A stretch of 64,000 nucleotides of DNA. Source: Cyprinodon diabolis. Taxonomy: Eukaryota > Chordata > Actinopteri > Cyprinodontiformes > Cyprinodontidae. Shown piece by piece: positions 49,198 to 60,460 of the stretch. Each line of letters opens with the position of its first letter. Within the stretch, counting starts at the first letter, position 1. The DNA lies in assembly GCA_030533445.1 (NCBI GenBank), contig CM060064.1, positions 40,553,287-40,617,286 of the forward strand, given 5' to 3'. Position numbers and translations under genes: made by a program. The notes beneath the pieces were generated by a model, which saw nothing but the letters and a program-made list of their open reading frames with translations, had not been told where the DNA came from and made no database searches.

Positions 49198-50118
49198 CTG
49201 TGACAATTGCAAGCATCAATAATCAGATACTTACTAATGATTTATTTTTTTCAAAACTGGAAAAGAAATTTTTTTTCTTGCATTTAGTTGTTGAATGACA
49301 ACGAATTATGTGTTAATAAACCATTATTGCCAAAAAAAAAAAAAAAAGTTTGTGCTTAGATAAACTCAGCCTGCAGCTGCTGTACCACTGAGCTGCTAAA
49401 AGAGGCGTTCACAGGGTCAGGTTAGGCATTAGAACAACGTGTGGGAAACAGATGCTGTAGCCACTTTAAGGATTTTTTTAGCCCATTTTTTGAGGAGCTG
49501 GTCTTTCTAGCTTTAGCTTACAAGTATAAAAGAAACCAGGTCCACATCAGAGGGATTGCTGACTGCATTAAATGTATTGGTAGATTACCCATTACTGAGT
49601 TATAAATAAATCTATTTGCATGTCAGTAGGGTTAATGAGATTCACTGCCGTGCAACAAAGCAAAATGTGTTAGAATAGCAAACAAAGATATTTCTCTACA
49701 TCTCACAGGACTTTTGTATTTTGTGTAGTTAATTATATTTTTTATTATGGCTCTTTAGGGGATTAAACCCTGAAGATTTCCATTCTAATTCTTAAATAGA
49801 TTTTTAGGGGAAACTAAATATAGAGGAAAGAATGAAGGATACAGACAGAGTTATTCAGTAGTTTCCATCTGTTGGCTTTAGGACTTATACGAGCATTTAG
49901 TTTGTCTTCCAAGAATAACGAGACACAGAAAACAGAAAAATTACACTTAAAAACTTACAATTTCCTCAATGTCCTGCTGCCTCTGAGCTTCTCCTGGAGG
50001 AGCATCGGCCCTTTCTTCTCCTCTAAAGTGTTGCTGCTGTGGTCTAAAGGGAAACCACTGAGCCTGGTGCCTGAAACCATAAACAGCCTTGTAAGCTAAT
50101 ATTAAAATAAGATAAAAA

Positions 50119-50150
<32 letters not shown>

Positions 50151-53100
50151 CATTTTTAAAAACGTTTTTTTTTTAAAACACCAGCATACTTGACACTTAA
50201 AATATAAAACATGCAGGATATTGCAGGTCCAGTCCCATCCTGGCTGGGGCCCACTGGTATAGGCAGATACAAGTTGTTTATCTTTCATAAACAATATTTT
50301 ATTCTTGCCTGTTGTATTGTTTATATATGAGGATTAGAGATCAAGCTTATTTCTAGAGATGTACCAATCTATTTTTTCCGATCCAGTTGTATCGATATCT
50401 GGGCAGAGCGTATTGATTAATCTGATTCACCCGTTCAATGGATGAACCATATATCTGGCCATATGAGTGAAGGCTTTAGCCTTGCCTTAAACGTTGTTCA
50501 CAAAAGGTTAACAATTTAACATTGATGTAAATGTACTTTACATTATTAATTAATAAATAAGCAGCAAAAAAAAACAAAAACAAAACAGAAATAAGAGTCC
50601 CATGAAAAAAAGCACTGGATGAGATCTCTGATGTCACATTATTAATATTCTAGTTAGCACTCTGATTATGACAGACTTTATTCAATTTTTTTTTGTTGTT
50701 TTTGCCATGGTCATCTTTTTATTATTTCAATCAATTGACACAATTTTTCACTTCAGTTGCCTTGTTAAAAAAGTCTCCCAAGCTTATTGTCTTTGGATAA
50801 TTGGTTTGTTATCTCAAGGTGATTTTGAATGATGAGGAAACCAAAGCTTCTATTTCTCATAATCCCAGCCTTTCAGTTATTACACACCCTTTACATAAAC
50901 CTTGCCAGGGATATTTTTATTTTTTTAGCTTAACATTAACCAGTTCAACACCCACAAAACCATTAATTGACAGAAATATCTGTAAAAGATTAGCGGTTAT
51001 TTTATCTTCAGATGAATGAAAACCAGACTTTTACAGTTCTAACAGTTTAGCCTCGTCACACCCACTGAAATTTCTGACTTTCCTATTATTAACCTGAAAT
51101 GCCAATTACAAAGAGTCTGTAACACTACCTAAAAATGTTGTGAAAAATAAGAGCTTTATTTAATATTATAAACTATAATGTAAGAACTGACAAAGAAAAT
51201 AGAAGAGATCTTTTTCTTTGTGAAAATACAAAGAAATGTTTACATCTTAAACTGAAATAGGGGAACTAGGAGAGAGATCTAGTGGGAGATAATGCAAACA
51301 TTTATTCTGGGTTAGTACAAGCATCCAAACAAACGACATTTTGCATAACCCCTCAGGAGCAGGAAGAAAGAGAAATAACATTCTGAAGATAAAAGCATTT
51401 TTCATACGTGGCTAGTAGCATAGTTTGCATACAGTATATCAACTGATGAGTGCAGAGACGGTTGAGTAAACAGCTGATGTTAACAGGCCTTTCTGTAGAA
51501 GTAGAGTTTGTCAGTTTAGTGTATGTCAGACACATATTGAGACTGTATGCCAGACTGGAAAGCAAACCAGTCTCCTTATATACTTAGATTGGCAACTATG
51601 TGCTGAAGCTGGTGAAACAAAAATAAGCCTCAATACAACAGGCAGCAGTTTGTGGCCAGTACTGGGTACCCTTGCTGACTTCAAAGGTTCGCACTAGCAT
51701 TTTATTTTAACCCCTATTCATAATGTAGGCAGCTAGTTTAGCCACTAAAGCTAATGCTAGCTTGTTAATCAACATCACTTTAAAGCCTCTCAAGCCGGTT
51801 CCTTCAACGTCCACGAAGGTCCAAGTATTCAAATCACTGAGTTGTAACTGTTGGCTGCTCCCGCTTTGGTCAGCACAATCCAACCAGATTGCAGTATTCA
51901 CGCTCATATGTTAATGCTGTAGTTCTATTAGATAAATGTTATTGAAATTAGGGCTCCCTACCAGTTAGTTCAATATCAAACTGACGTCAAAGAATCATCC
52001 AAAAAACATCAATAAAATTATTTCAGCAATAACTCCAATTCTCTGCATACGTTTGGATCTACACGGGTCACATTCAATAGCAGCCGTTAAAAACGGCCCG
52101 TCCCAGTGAAACGCCAGCCGAATGGCAGCCCACCTCCCTACAACTCCCGGAAAAATCCCCCCCAACTTCCAGCCACTTGAGTGACCCCCTCCTTCCCCTA
52201 GGCGTGCATGTTTTTTTACTCAGACTCCACCTTTCCCTGAATTACAGGGTCTGACCAGGAGAAGGCACTTCTCTTTAGATCTTAAGTTCCACAAATCATG
52301 ACAGAAAGAATATTGATGTTTAAAAAAGGAATTTTAAGGGACCAGCCAAGGGTCCATCAAGGAAAGTGAGGAAATTTTGAATGGCAACCAAATTGAGATC
52401 CAAATCCTTTTAATGATTCTTAGAATCTGTTTTAATAGATAACTAAACGGTGCATTTTTCCAAGTAATGAGTAAAGAAATTAGGTGTGTGTTAAGGGTTT
52501 CAGACAGTTCTGTGGAAGGACTTACAAGTAGACGAGCAACATGGCACCAACCACCATGACAAAGCGACTAAAGGAGGAGTAGAAGTAGACGATGCTCAGC
52601 AGAACACCAGCACGTGACACTGTGTACAACCAGTCCAGCCAGTCCCGGTTCAACTCGTCATCATCCAGCAGCGCCCCACCCTGTGCGTTCATCTGGATGG
52701 GGTTGGCAGGCAGGTTCTCCTGATTAGGGTCCTGGGCTGGGTTGGGACCCAGCGGAGCCTGCACAGCTTCATTGGGTTGGGCTGGCTGATGGGGTGATGA
52801 GGAGGGAGATAAAGTGCTTGGAGGCTGTGAGGCAGCTACTGCGGCCTGACTACAAAGAGGTGAGAATAAAAAAATCAAATGGTGGGAAATTCCCAGAAGA
52901 GATTCCCACTGGGAAGTTTGCTCAAAAAATAAGGAGGTAAAGATCAGCTCCAACAATACACTTACTACTGCATGTAGTATTGGCGTGCGTACATCTGCTG
53001 CCACCACAGCATCTGCATGGGGATGTAGGCTGGATGGGGGGGCATGCTGGCCGGGAGGCCACCTTGCAGAGGGAACTCTGCTGCATCTGGGCTGTGGAAT

Positions 53101-54274
53101 ATTTGTTTATATTCATTATTTAAGAATGAGCCAAAAAAGAAAACAGCAAAGAAAAAAGTCAACAATGTTTTTTTTTCTCTACCCATTTAATTCTTTGTTG
53201 AATGACTTGTGACTGGGTTTGTATCTGTTACTTCTTAATGCTTATGCAGTTTTTAATGCAGACATTTACTCAAAAGGTCATGATGCAAAAACATCAATGG
53301 TTTGAAGTTATAGTATGGTTATATCTTTTTTTTTTTTTTGAGTTTTTACAGCACTAGTTGCTCGTTTTAATGGACAGTAGGCTGACAGGAAAGGGGGTAT
53401 GAGAGAGGGGGAGAGACATGCAGGAAAGGACCTCCGTACATGGGTCGGGTGCACTAACCACTGCGGCACCAAAGCACGCCCGATAATATCTATACTAATA
53501 AACCAAATAATACATTTAAAAATGTTGCTAGTTAATAACCATTCAACAATCCATGGATATTTAGAAGACCTGTGAGATTTAAAGCCAACCTTTTGAAGTG
53601 TGCATTAAAAATCAAACTGCAGCATTAGAATAACTTCTACAAACAGAAGACGTTTTGGGGCTGCTATTAAAGGTTATTCTGACAAACACCAGGACCCTGA
53701 CCAGGATTTTTTTATCAGCGCAGCTGGGAGGGTCATTTGTATTGGTTGTCTCTCAAAATTTATGGTGGGTTAAACATAACTATCAACTAAAACTGCTTAC
53801 CAGTGAGGGACACCAGGGGGAGTATGAGGATGGTAGGAGGGAAAGCCACTTCGATACCTCAACCCATCATTAGTTCCTGGGAAAGAGGAATTAGCAGAGG
53901 AGGAAGAGGCTGACTGGCTGTCCAGATTCGGCATCGAGGCAGGCGAGGAGGAGCTGGTGCTGTCTGAACTCTGAAACCACATGGAAACATTAAATGGCAA
54001 CAAAGGGAAAAGACAGCTTTGTACAAACAAAGGATTTAAAACTTTAAAAAACAAAAACTAACACAGAATTCAAATACTTTGGTGCAACTTTATGATAATT
54101 TGGACAAAAGGTCAAAGAACAGCATCTACTAGATGTGGTTTGTGACTGTTCTTGTACAAAGGAAAGTGTTATGTTTACTTACGCTTGAGTCAGAAGCAGA
54201 GGAGTTGGAGGGACTCTGAGGCATTGGCGAGCTGGAGGGACTAAGAGAAGACATACTGGATGCATCATGCGGTC
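49015..54274 (-). CDS. herpud2: HERPUD2-like ER membrane protein, six secure C-terminal exons
   Basis: Exons in order (minus strand): 54274-54183, 53970-53801, 53091-52966, 52849-52526, 50070-49959, 49197-49015. They give 334 residues plus stop and all phases agree. Diagnostic segments are MLWWQQMYARQYYMQYQAA, then NRDWLDWLYTVSRAGVLLSI with a hydrophobic hairpin through MLLVYLHQAQWFPFRP, an acidic ERLMDEGLEDDDSGEE, and the end WSFISTFFTSLIPEV. HERP proteins sit in the ER membrane by a hairpin and help ER-associated degradation (family knowledge). HERPUD2 fits better than HERPUD1 because of the ERLMDEGLED region. The ubiquitin-like domain that should precede these exons was not found in the window, so the model is 5'-partial. 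Confidence 0.92.
49959..50070 (-). CDS. herpud2: herpud2 penultimate exon
   Basis: Acceptor TTTCAG, donor ATT|GTAAGT. Encodes HQAQWFPFRPQQQHFRGEER and continues to QRQQDIEEI. The WFPFR motif directly follows the membrane hairpin, as in the family. Confidence 0.94.
50071..52525 (-). other. herpud2 intron between membrane-hairpin exon and WFPFR exon
   Basis: About 2.5 kb. A poly-A/T tract (50120-50175) lies near its 3' end. TCTAGAGATGTACCAATC near 50353 resembles one terminus of a hAT element. The rest is unassigned. Confidence 0.5.
52526..52849 (-). CDS. herpud2: herpud2 exon with membrane hairpin
   Basis: Acceptor TTTGTAG, donor TT|GTAAGT; 324 nt. A Pro/Gln/Ala-rich stretch is followed by QMNAQGGALLDDDELNRDWL and DWLYTVSRAG. 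Next come hydrophobic segments LLSIVYFYSSFSRF and VMVVGAMLLVYL, which insert the protein in the ER membrane. Confidence 0.96.
52966..53091 (-). CDS. herpud2: herpud2 exon with LWWQQMYARQYYMQ motif
   Basis: Acceptor TCCACAG, donor TA|GTAAGT. It encodes PDAAEFPLQGGLPASMPPHP and then AYIPMQMLWWQQMYARQYYM. The WWQQMYA-QYYMQ block is a family hallmark. Confidence 0.95.
53375..53480. repeat. SINE-like fragment in a herpud2 intron
   Basis: GAGAGAGGGGGAGAGACATG followed by CAGGAAAGGACC and a GGTCGGGTGCACTAACCACTG box, typical of a dispersed fish repeat. The family is unnamed. Confidence 0.4.
53801..53970 (-). CDS. herpud2: herpud2 exon, Ser-rich linker and RYRSGF region
   Basis: Acceptor TTTCAG, donor TG|GTAAGC. 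Reads SSDSTSSSSPASMPNLDSQS and then a segment ending GLRYRSGFPSYHPHTPPGVP. It matches the low-complexity region that follows the ubiquitin-like domain in HERPUD2 (GLRQR in mammals). Confidence 0.88.
54183..54274 (-). CDS. herpud2: herpud2 exon, serine-rich linker
   Basis: Acceptor CAACAG, donor AGC|GTAAGT. In frame it reads PHDASSMSSLSPSSSPMPQS and more serine. It contains an internal in-frame ATG (the M of SSM) that could start a form lacking the ubiquitin-like domain; this is speculative. Confidence 0.8.
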
Positions 54275-55213
54275 CTGTTGAATGTTTTGCCATTTTAGAG
54301 TTGAGAAAGGATAGACCGAAAAAAAAAAACAGAAAACAGAAGGGGAGAAATTAGAGAGAATGAGGAGGGAAGTCCCACACAGTAAACCCATTTTGTTAGT
54401 AACACACGAGATCAGCCATTGTTTGAGAGGCAGCCCGTTTCAGTTCCCGCACAGACTGAAGTACAAAGAAGCCCGCAAAACAACTAAACCAAAGCCACTG
54501 CAGATTATTAGTTCCCTAAAAAGCTGGATCTGTAAAATGAAAGGTTTGCCTAATGTCTAAACATTAAAACGTACTGCAGGACAATATGTTGATGAAACTC
54601 CACAAGTGTTATCAAACTAGACTGCTTCAGCTGAAATGCTTCCATTCATCTATGCTACAACTAAGACAAGGACATAAAGGGATTAGGTTTGATCTGGTGA
54701 GTAACCCAAAAATTAGAGGTTGGACAAACTGTGACATCAGAGCGGTCACATGGAGAAATAGTAAGAAAATCATCATTATAACAAGTAAGCAGATTTGATC
54801 TGGTAGAAATAAATGGACATGGTTAAATAAATAAATGAAAAAAAAAGTTTGGGCTCCAGCAAGACAGTAAAAGTAACCAACAGCTAATCTAAAAATGAGA
54901 GAAGAAATTAAAATGAGGCTATGCAACATTTAGCAAACAAACGTCATGCTAAGCGTAATTATGCTAACATTTGGATTCATCTAACATCCTGAAACCCCAA
55001 CACGCTGCTGCATTACTCTGATTATGGTGGATTATGGTTGTAGAACATTATTCAAAACATTAAAACCGTATTTTAGCAGTTAATACTGCTAAATATGGTA
55101 TTAACAGTATTTATTTAAGCTTATGAAAGATGTAACCATCCCATATCATTACCGGTTCATGGTGTTTCCAGTATAATAAAGTATACTGCGGAAAGTGTTA
55201 TAAGATATCTTAC

Positions 55214-55271
55214 CTCTGTGATACCATTGTGGTGCTGATGAAGTGTTCCTCAGTAAATCAGCTCCAGTTTT
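55214..55271 (-). CDS. Candidate upstream herpud2 exon (58 nt)
   Basis: A poly-T tract and TTTAG acceptor precede an open block ending CACAGAG|GTAAGA. In the frame required by the next exon it reads KTGADLLRNTSSAPQWYHR and ends in phase 1, as needed. The peptide does not resemble the mammalian HERPUD2 sequence I know. It could be a fish-specific linker, a 5'UTR exon or chance. Confidence 0.4.
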
Positions 55272-55905
55272 CTAAATAACTAAAAAAAAAAAAAAAAATA
55301 CAGCCAAGTTTACTTTGTTTGCATGACAATTGATAAAACTAAAGAGCAGTGAGAACAAAATAATAATGACCAAACATATCGTCGAAAAAAGCTGGAAGAT
55401 TTTAATTCGTGTCCTTATGCATTACTTTATAGGCAACTATTATGGATTTCACATTTGTTGAAATGTAAAAGCATAAAATAAAGTCAAATTCTGTTTATCT
55501 ACAAGTTTTAGTAAATGTATATGTTTATGTCAACTGAGCAATACTATCTGTTAAAACAGTCAAAGCTACGCTTTATATTTGCCAAAAAAAAAACATGGGA
55601 CGTTTGTTGGGAATGTCCTATTCTATCAGGGCCATGATTATTGGTGGGTCAACCAACTTTAAACCAGGGCCCACCCAATCATTTGGCCCTCAAAAAAGAA
55701 GAAAAAAAAGAAGTAATTCAGTTTTATTTTTGAAGAGTATCACTTGAAGTCATCTAAGAGTAAAGTAAAACAGCATATACGTAAACTGAGCTTGTTCTAA
55801 ACATAAAAACAAGCCTCATGATTTAGCGCTCAGTGAACTGGAGACAGAGGGGATTCATTTGCCTTAGAGCTGAGGGACTGTTTCACTGAGAAGCTAGAAA
55901 CTCAC

Positions 55906-55940
55906 CTCTGCTGAGAAATTGTCAGCGTGTGAAGGTGGTG
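55906..55940 (-). CDS. Candidate upstream herpud2 mini-exon (35 nt)
   Basis: Acceptor AATTTCAG and a perfect GTGAGT donor enclose 35 nt that read PPSHADNFSAE in the frame joining the 58-nt candidate exon in phase 0. The support is splice signals and phase only. Confidence 0.3.
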
Positions 55941-56810
55941 CTGAAATTAATGACACAAATCTACTTTTTATGATATTCTACTTATATGGACAGCACCAGT
56001 AATCAACTTTCTGAAACAATAACTTTTAAGGCACATTATATAGGTCTTGTCTTCCTCATTGCTTCTTTTAAAAAAGCCATTTACAGTTTGTATTTAGGCG
56101 TTTCTACTACCATGTCCAGTGCAGTAGTGAAAAGAAAAAAAAAGCTGAAAATAAACCATGGGGGAACCAGACTCCCTGTTCTAGGCGCCCTGAAGAAATA
56201 AAGGAAAAATAATTTGTTCAGGATGGAGGTTGTGATGACAAACCTGCAGCTGTGAAAGGTGATAAAAACTATTATGAACTGAAACAGTTCAGACGAGCAG
56301 GAGCAGAACACAAGAGAGGGAAAAAAAAACACATTGGATCATGGGTAATGACTCAGGATAACAACCCCTGTGTGCTTGAAGTGCTGCAGCAAAGAGGAGA
56401 AATGTCTGAGCCCCGAAAGGCTTGATTAAACTCAGCCATAGGGGCAGATACTGACACAGGCCTACAGCAACAAACAAACCCATAGAACAATGATAAACAG
56501 GGGTTTTATTGTCTATGTGAGTCTAATTTATATTGTTAATAGGGTTGTTAAAGGTGTCGATATGTAAACTTCATATCTTGATACAATACTAAGCTAGCAC
56601 GGTATCAATACCAAAGTGAGGTGTTTACATATTTTTGCTATTGTTATTTTCAGATTTCTGGGTTATTTATTTTCTGGGTTTTTGTTGCGAAAACATGGTC
56701 CATGATGAGATGAAAAGATAAAATTTTTTCCAAGTTACTTTTTTTTCCCAGCCTTTAATTATTTGTTAACTTTTATCCAAGTTGAATTGAATATAATATT
56801 AGCTATCAAA

Positions 56811-57140
56811 CCGTAAAAGTTTAAAAAACAATCCACTGGACTTGTTTTCCATCTCTCCTTTAACAACCAACCTTCAGAATCCTAGACAGGTTTCAGATAA
56901 TACAGGCCAACAATGGAACCAAACAACCCGCTCGTCGGTTTCAATTTGCATGTTTCCAAGCAATAAAACACCTTGTCTATATAAAGCCTCAAACTCACTG
57001 TGGACCCAGACATTTGAATTGAGAAAGCTTTCTGACGGGGAAGTGAAACATCTTCAAACCTTGGAAACCAAGTCCAGTGGATTGTTTTTTAAACTTTTAC
57101 GGAATGACTATGACCTGGATGACTGAGAATCTTCATCAGC
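56811..57140. mobile_element. Penelope-like insert with 40-bp inverted arms and 13-bp target duplication
   Basis: Arms 56811-56850 and 57063-57102 are inverted copies (39 of 40 match), beginning CCGTAAAAGTTTAAAAAACA. The unit is flanked by ATTAGCTATCAAA (56798-56810) and ATTAGTTATCAAA (57141-57153). A variable-length duplication with an inverted end piece is typical of Penelope-like retroelements (family knowledge). Confidence 0.6.
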
Positions 57141-58032
57141 ATTAGTTATCAAATATTTTCCTGCATATCGATAATGAGTTTGAAATTTTCATATAGTGAT
57201 AACCCTAATTGTTTAAATATTTTTTTTAATTTTTTTTTTCAAACATCAGCTGGGCAATTACCTGTATTTTCACCTTTTGTAACATTATCTGTGTTTATTA
57301 GAAGCAAACAGCAGAGGTTTTCAATTAGTAAAAAAAAAACAAAACTGTTGCTTTTGTCTTTGGTGTCTGGTTTGAAGACGACTGTTTCTGTGCGACATTG
57401 AGCTCTGAAAGTGAAAGATTGAAAAATGAGGCTGACATCATTTAAATCATCCAGAAGTGACTCCTATGTGTTTGCATCCCAAAATCCCCTTATTGGTCTG
57501 GGTTATTTTTTTTTCCCTATTAGGTTTTTTTCCTCCTTCCTCTCGGCTTGTTTCTTCTCAGTAGTGAACATAAAAGAGCATACTTTCAATTTGAATTATT
57601 TGGCTCATTCATTTTTCATTTAACCCTGCTTAAAACTGATTTCTGGGTATGCATTCATTTCTGTACATTAAAACTGAAGTACTTGATTAACATTGCTGCT
57701 ACTCAACTTGGGACCTAAACTAGAGCAACTGTAGTAAGAACAATACAAACTAGCTATAATTGAACATAAACAACATGAAATGTGTTTGAGCGGCTAAATA
57801 TCAACTTGCAGGAGTTAGAAGGGCCTTCCTGGAATGTTAAGATTGGCCTGGTTTCCAACAACCCACTGCCTGGGAAAAAAATGCTTCAAAGTGAGGCAAC
57901 AAACAGAAGTTTTCTGTACAGTAAACAGTACTTGTTGGTTGAAACAAAACAACAGGCTGGCTATGATTTCAAACTGATAATAAATTAAATGTATTTATCT
58001 CATGTTGGAGAAATTTACCTCTGTATTTAATT

Positions 58033-58590
58033 AGGGCTGGTTAAAAAAATAGCTTTAATCGATTTTGGATCGATTCCTTTACATTTTTGCAAAATTGATG
58101 TGTAAGGAATGAGATCGATTAGTTTTATAGTGACGCGCGTGACGTTCACATTCAAATGAGCAGGTGCGTGCAAATACCAACCCAAGTAACACACCGCTCA
58201 GCAAGCTGTCCCAACTGAAGTCTTATGTCTGGAACCATTTTAGATTTAAAACAACTAAAGATAATGTGCTGGACATGGGACATTAAAGTAACTTCCCAGT
58301 ACATTGATAATCTGTGGTGCCTCGCATCTCGTGCTACAGACCACCAAGATTACTTCATGCCAGACAGCTGCAAATATAGCCAATAAGTTGACTGAAGACA
58401 TTAACAAATGGGGGCTGACAAGCAAACCACCCTTTAGTTGTTACAGACAACGCTGCAAATATGGTTTGTGCAGTGAAGATAATGCAGCTCATGCATGTCT
58501 GCTGTATCCCCGCTGTCTCATGTCTGCTTGTTCGTGTGAGGCTTCACTTTTTCACAAGTTTGCGTTTTTGAGACAATTTTCTTCATATCT
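58033..58590 (+). pseudogene. hAT transposase relic (BED-finger and N-terminal part)
   Basis: The 5' end TAGGGCTGGTTAAAAAAATA with ATCGATTTTGGATCGATTC resembles hAT ends. The + strand then reads SYVWNHFRFKTT, a BED-finger-like start, and later LVVTDNAANM, a hAT catalytic-core motif. Frames shift and stops occur. Confidence 0.6.
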
Positions 58591-58702
58591 CACATTTAAT
58601 AGTGTTGTGCCGATGCCATTTTTTGGCCCCGATACCGATACTAGCTGTTCAGTATTGGCAGATACCATACAGATATATGTTTGAAATTGATGTGTGTGTA
58701 TA

Positions 58703-59950
58703 CACTATATTGCCAAAAGTATTTGCTCACCCATCCAAATTATTGGAATCAGGTGTTCCAATCACTTCCATGGCCACAGGTGTATAAATTCAAGCACCTA
58801 GGCATGCAGACTGTTTTTACAAACATTTGTGAAAGAATGGGTCGCTCTCAGGAGCTCAGTGAATTCCAGCGTGGAACTGTGATAGGATGCCACCTGTGCA
58901 ACAAATCCAGTCGTGAAATTTCCTCGCTCCTAAATATTCCACAGTCAACTGTCAGCTGTATTATAAGAAAATGGAAGTGTTTGGGAACGACAGCAACTCA
59001 GCCACGAAGTGGTAGGCCACGTAAACTGACGGAGCGGGGTCAGCGGATGCTGAAGCGCATAGTGCGAAGAGGTCGCCAACTTTCTGCAGAGTCAATCACT
59101 ACAGACCTCCAAACTTCATGTGGCCTTCAGATTAGCTCAAGAACAGTGCGCAGAGAGCTTCATGGAATGGGTTTCCATGGTCGAGCAGCTGCATCCAAGC
59201 CATACATAACCAAGTGCAATGCAAAGCGTCGGATGCGGTGGTGTAAAGCACGCCGCCACTGGACTCTAGAGCAGTGGAGACGCGTTCTCTGGAGTGACGA
59301 ATCGCGCTTCTCCATCTGGCAATCTGATGGACGGGTCTGGGTTTGGCGGTTGCCAGGAGAACGGTACTTGTCTGACTGCATTGTGCCAAGTGTAAAGTTT
59401 GGTGGAGGGGGGATTATGGTGTGGGGTTGTTTTTCAGGAGCTGGGCTTGGCCCCTTAGTTCCAGTGAAAGGAACTCTGAATGCTTCAGCATACCAAGACA
59501 TTTTGGACAATTCCATGCTCCCAACTTTGTGGGAACAGTTTGGAGCTGGCCCCTTCCTCTTCCAACATGACTGTGCACCAGTGCACAAAGCAAGGTCCAT
59601 AAAGACATGGATGACAGAGTCTGGTGTGGATGAACTTGACTGGCCTGCACAGAGTCCTGACCTCAACCCGATAGAACACCTTTGGGATGAATTAGAGCGG
59701 AGACTGAGAGCCAGGCCTTCTCGTCCAACATCAGTGTGCGACCTCACAAATGCGCTTCTGGAAGAATGGTCAAAAATTCCCATAAACACACTCCTAAACC
59801 TTGTGGACAGCCTTCCCAGAAGAGTTGAAGCTGTTCTAGCTGCAAAGGGTGGACCGACGTCATATTGAACCCTATGGATTAGGAACGGGATGTCACTTAA
59901 GCTCATATGTGAGTCAAGGCAGGTGAGCAAATACTTTTGGCAATATAGTG
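58703..59950 (+). mobile_element. Tc1/mariner transposon, copy 3, full length (1248 bp)
   Basis: Perfect 29-bp terminal inverted repeats and TA at both sides (58701-58702 and 59951-59952). It is inserted inside a hAT-like MITE whose uninterrupted relative lies at 41878-42240. It lies 5' of the recognised herpud2 exons, antisense to that gene. Confidence 0.96.
58837..59868 (+). CDS. Tc1-type DD34E transposase, copy 3, intact
   Basis: 343 residues identical to copies 1 and 2, with all three catalytic acidic residues and both terminal repeats around it. This is the clearest candidate for a still-active autonomous copy. Confidence 0.95.
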   Translation: MGRSQELSEFQRGTVIGCHLCNKSSREISSLLNIPQSTVSCIIRKWKCLGTTATQPRSGRPRKLTERGQRMLKRIVRRGRQLSAESITTDLQTSCGLQISSRTVRRELHGMGFHGRAAASKPYITKCNAKRRMRWCKARRHWTLEQWRRVLWSDESRFSIWQSDGRVWVWRLPGERYLSDCIVPSVKFGGGGIMVWGCFSGAGLGPLVPVKGTLNASAYQDILDNSMLPTLWEQFGAGPFLFQHDCAPVHKARSIKTWMTESGVDELDWPAQSPDLNPIEHLWDELERRLRARPSRPTSVCDLTNALLEEWSKIPINTLLNLVDSLPRRVEAVLAAKGGPTSY

Positions 59951-60279
59951 TATATATGAAGAACTACATACAACTTGGATGTAAAATAATTGCCATCATA
60001 GGAATACTTTCGCAAGGCACTGTATATTTCCAAAGTAGTGTGTCCAGGGTGAAATGACTGATAAAAGTAAAACTTGTCAAGGTGCTGCCTACCTTTTTGA
60101 AACAGGAAAAAGACAAATACAGAGTGAATCCAGTAGAACTTTTCATTGCCTACCTGGAATGGTTGACAATTGTTGAATAAACTTTTGGCTCTCAAAACGG
60201 GATCAGTGCCCTATTTGTTGGTACTTGCTGATACCACACTTTTAGTGCTGGATCGGGGCCCTGCCCTATACTGGTAAAG

Positions 60280-60460
60280 GTGCAATACTGGCATTTAACC
60301 CATCCCCTTGGGACGCAGTAGACTGCCATTGTGCAGGGCCCAGGCACCAGTGTGGGGTTAAGGGTTTTGCTCAAGGACCCAGAGTGCAGGCTATGGTTCT
60401 TACAACCTTCTCAGAGCACAAGCGCATTGCTCTAGCGACTAGGCCAACCCTCTCCATAGA
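60280..60460. repeat. Teleost retro-repeat fragment
   Basis: CATTTAACCCATCCCCTTGG, GTGTGGGGTTAAGGGTTTTG and CTCAAGGACCCAGAGTGCAG are the reverse complement of the motifs at 27215-27385. Confidence 0.5.

Larger units (their letters stand above)
58600..60260. mobile_element. hAT-like MITE hosting Tc1 copy 3
   Basis: The left arm 58600-58702 and right part 59951-60260 align with the uninterrupted MITE at 41878-42240. The right part has about 60-70 bp more than that copy and its right terminus is degraded. The break in homology is at a TA. Confidence 0.7.
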
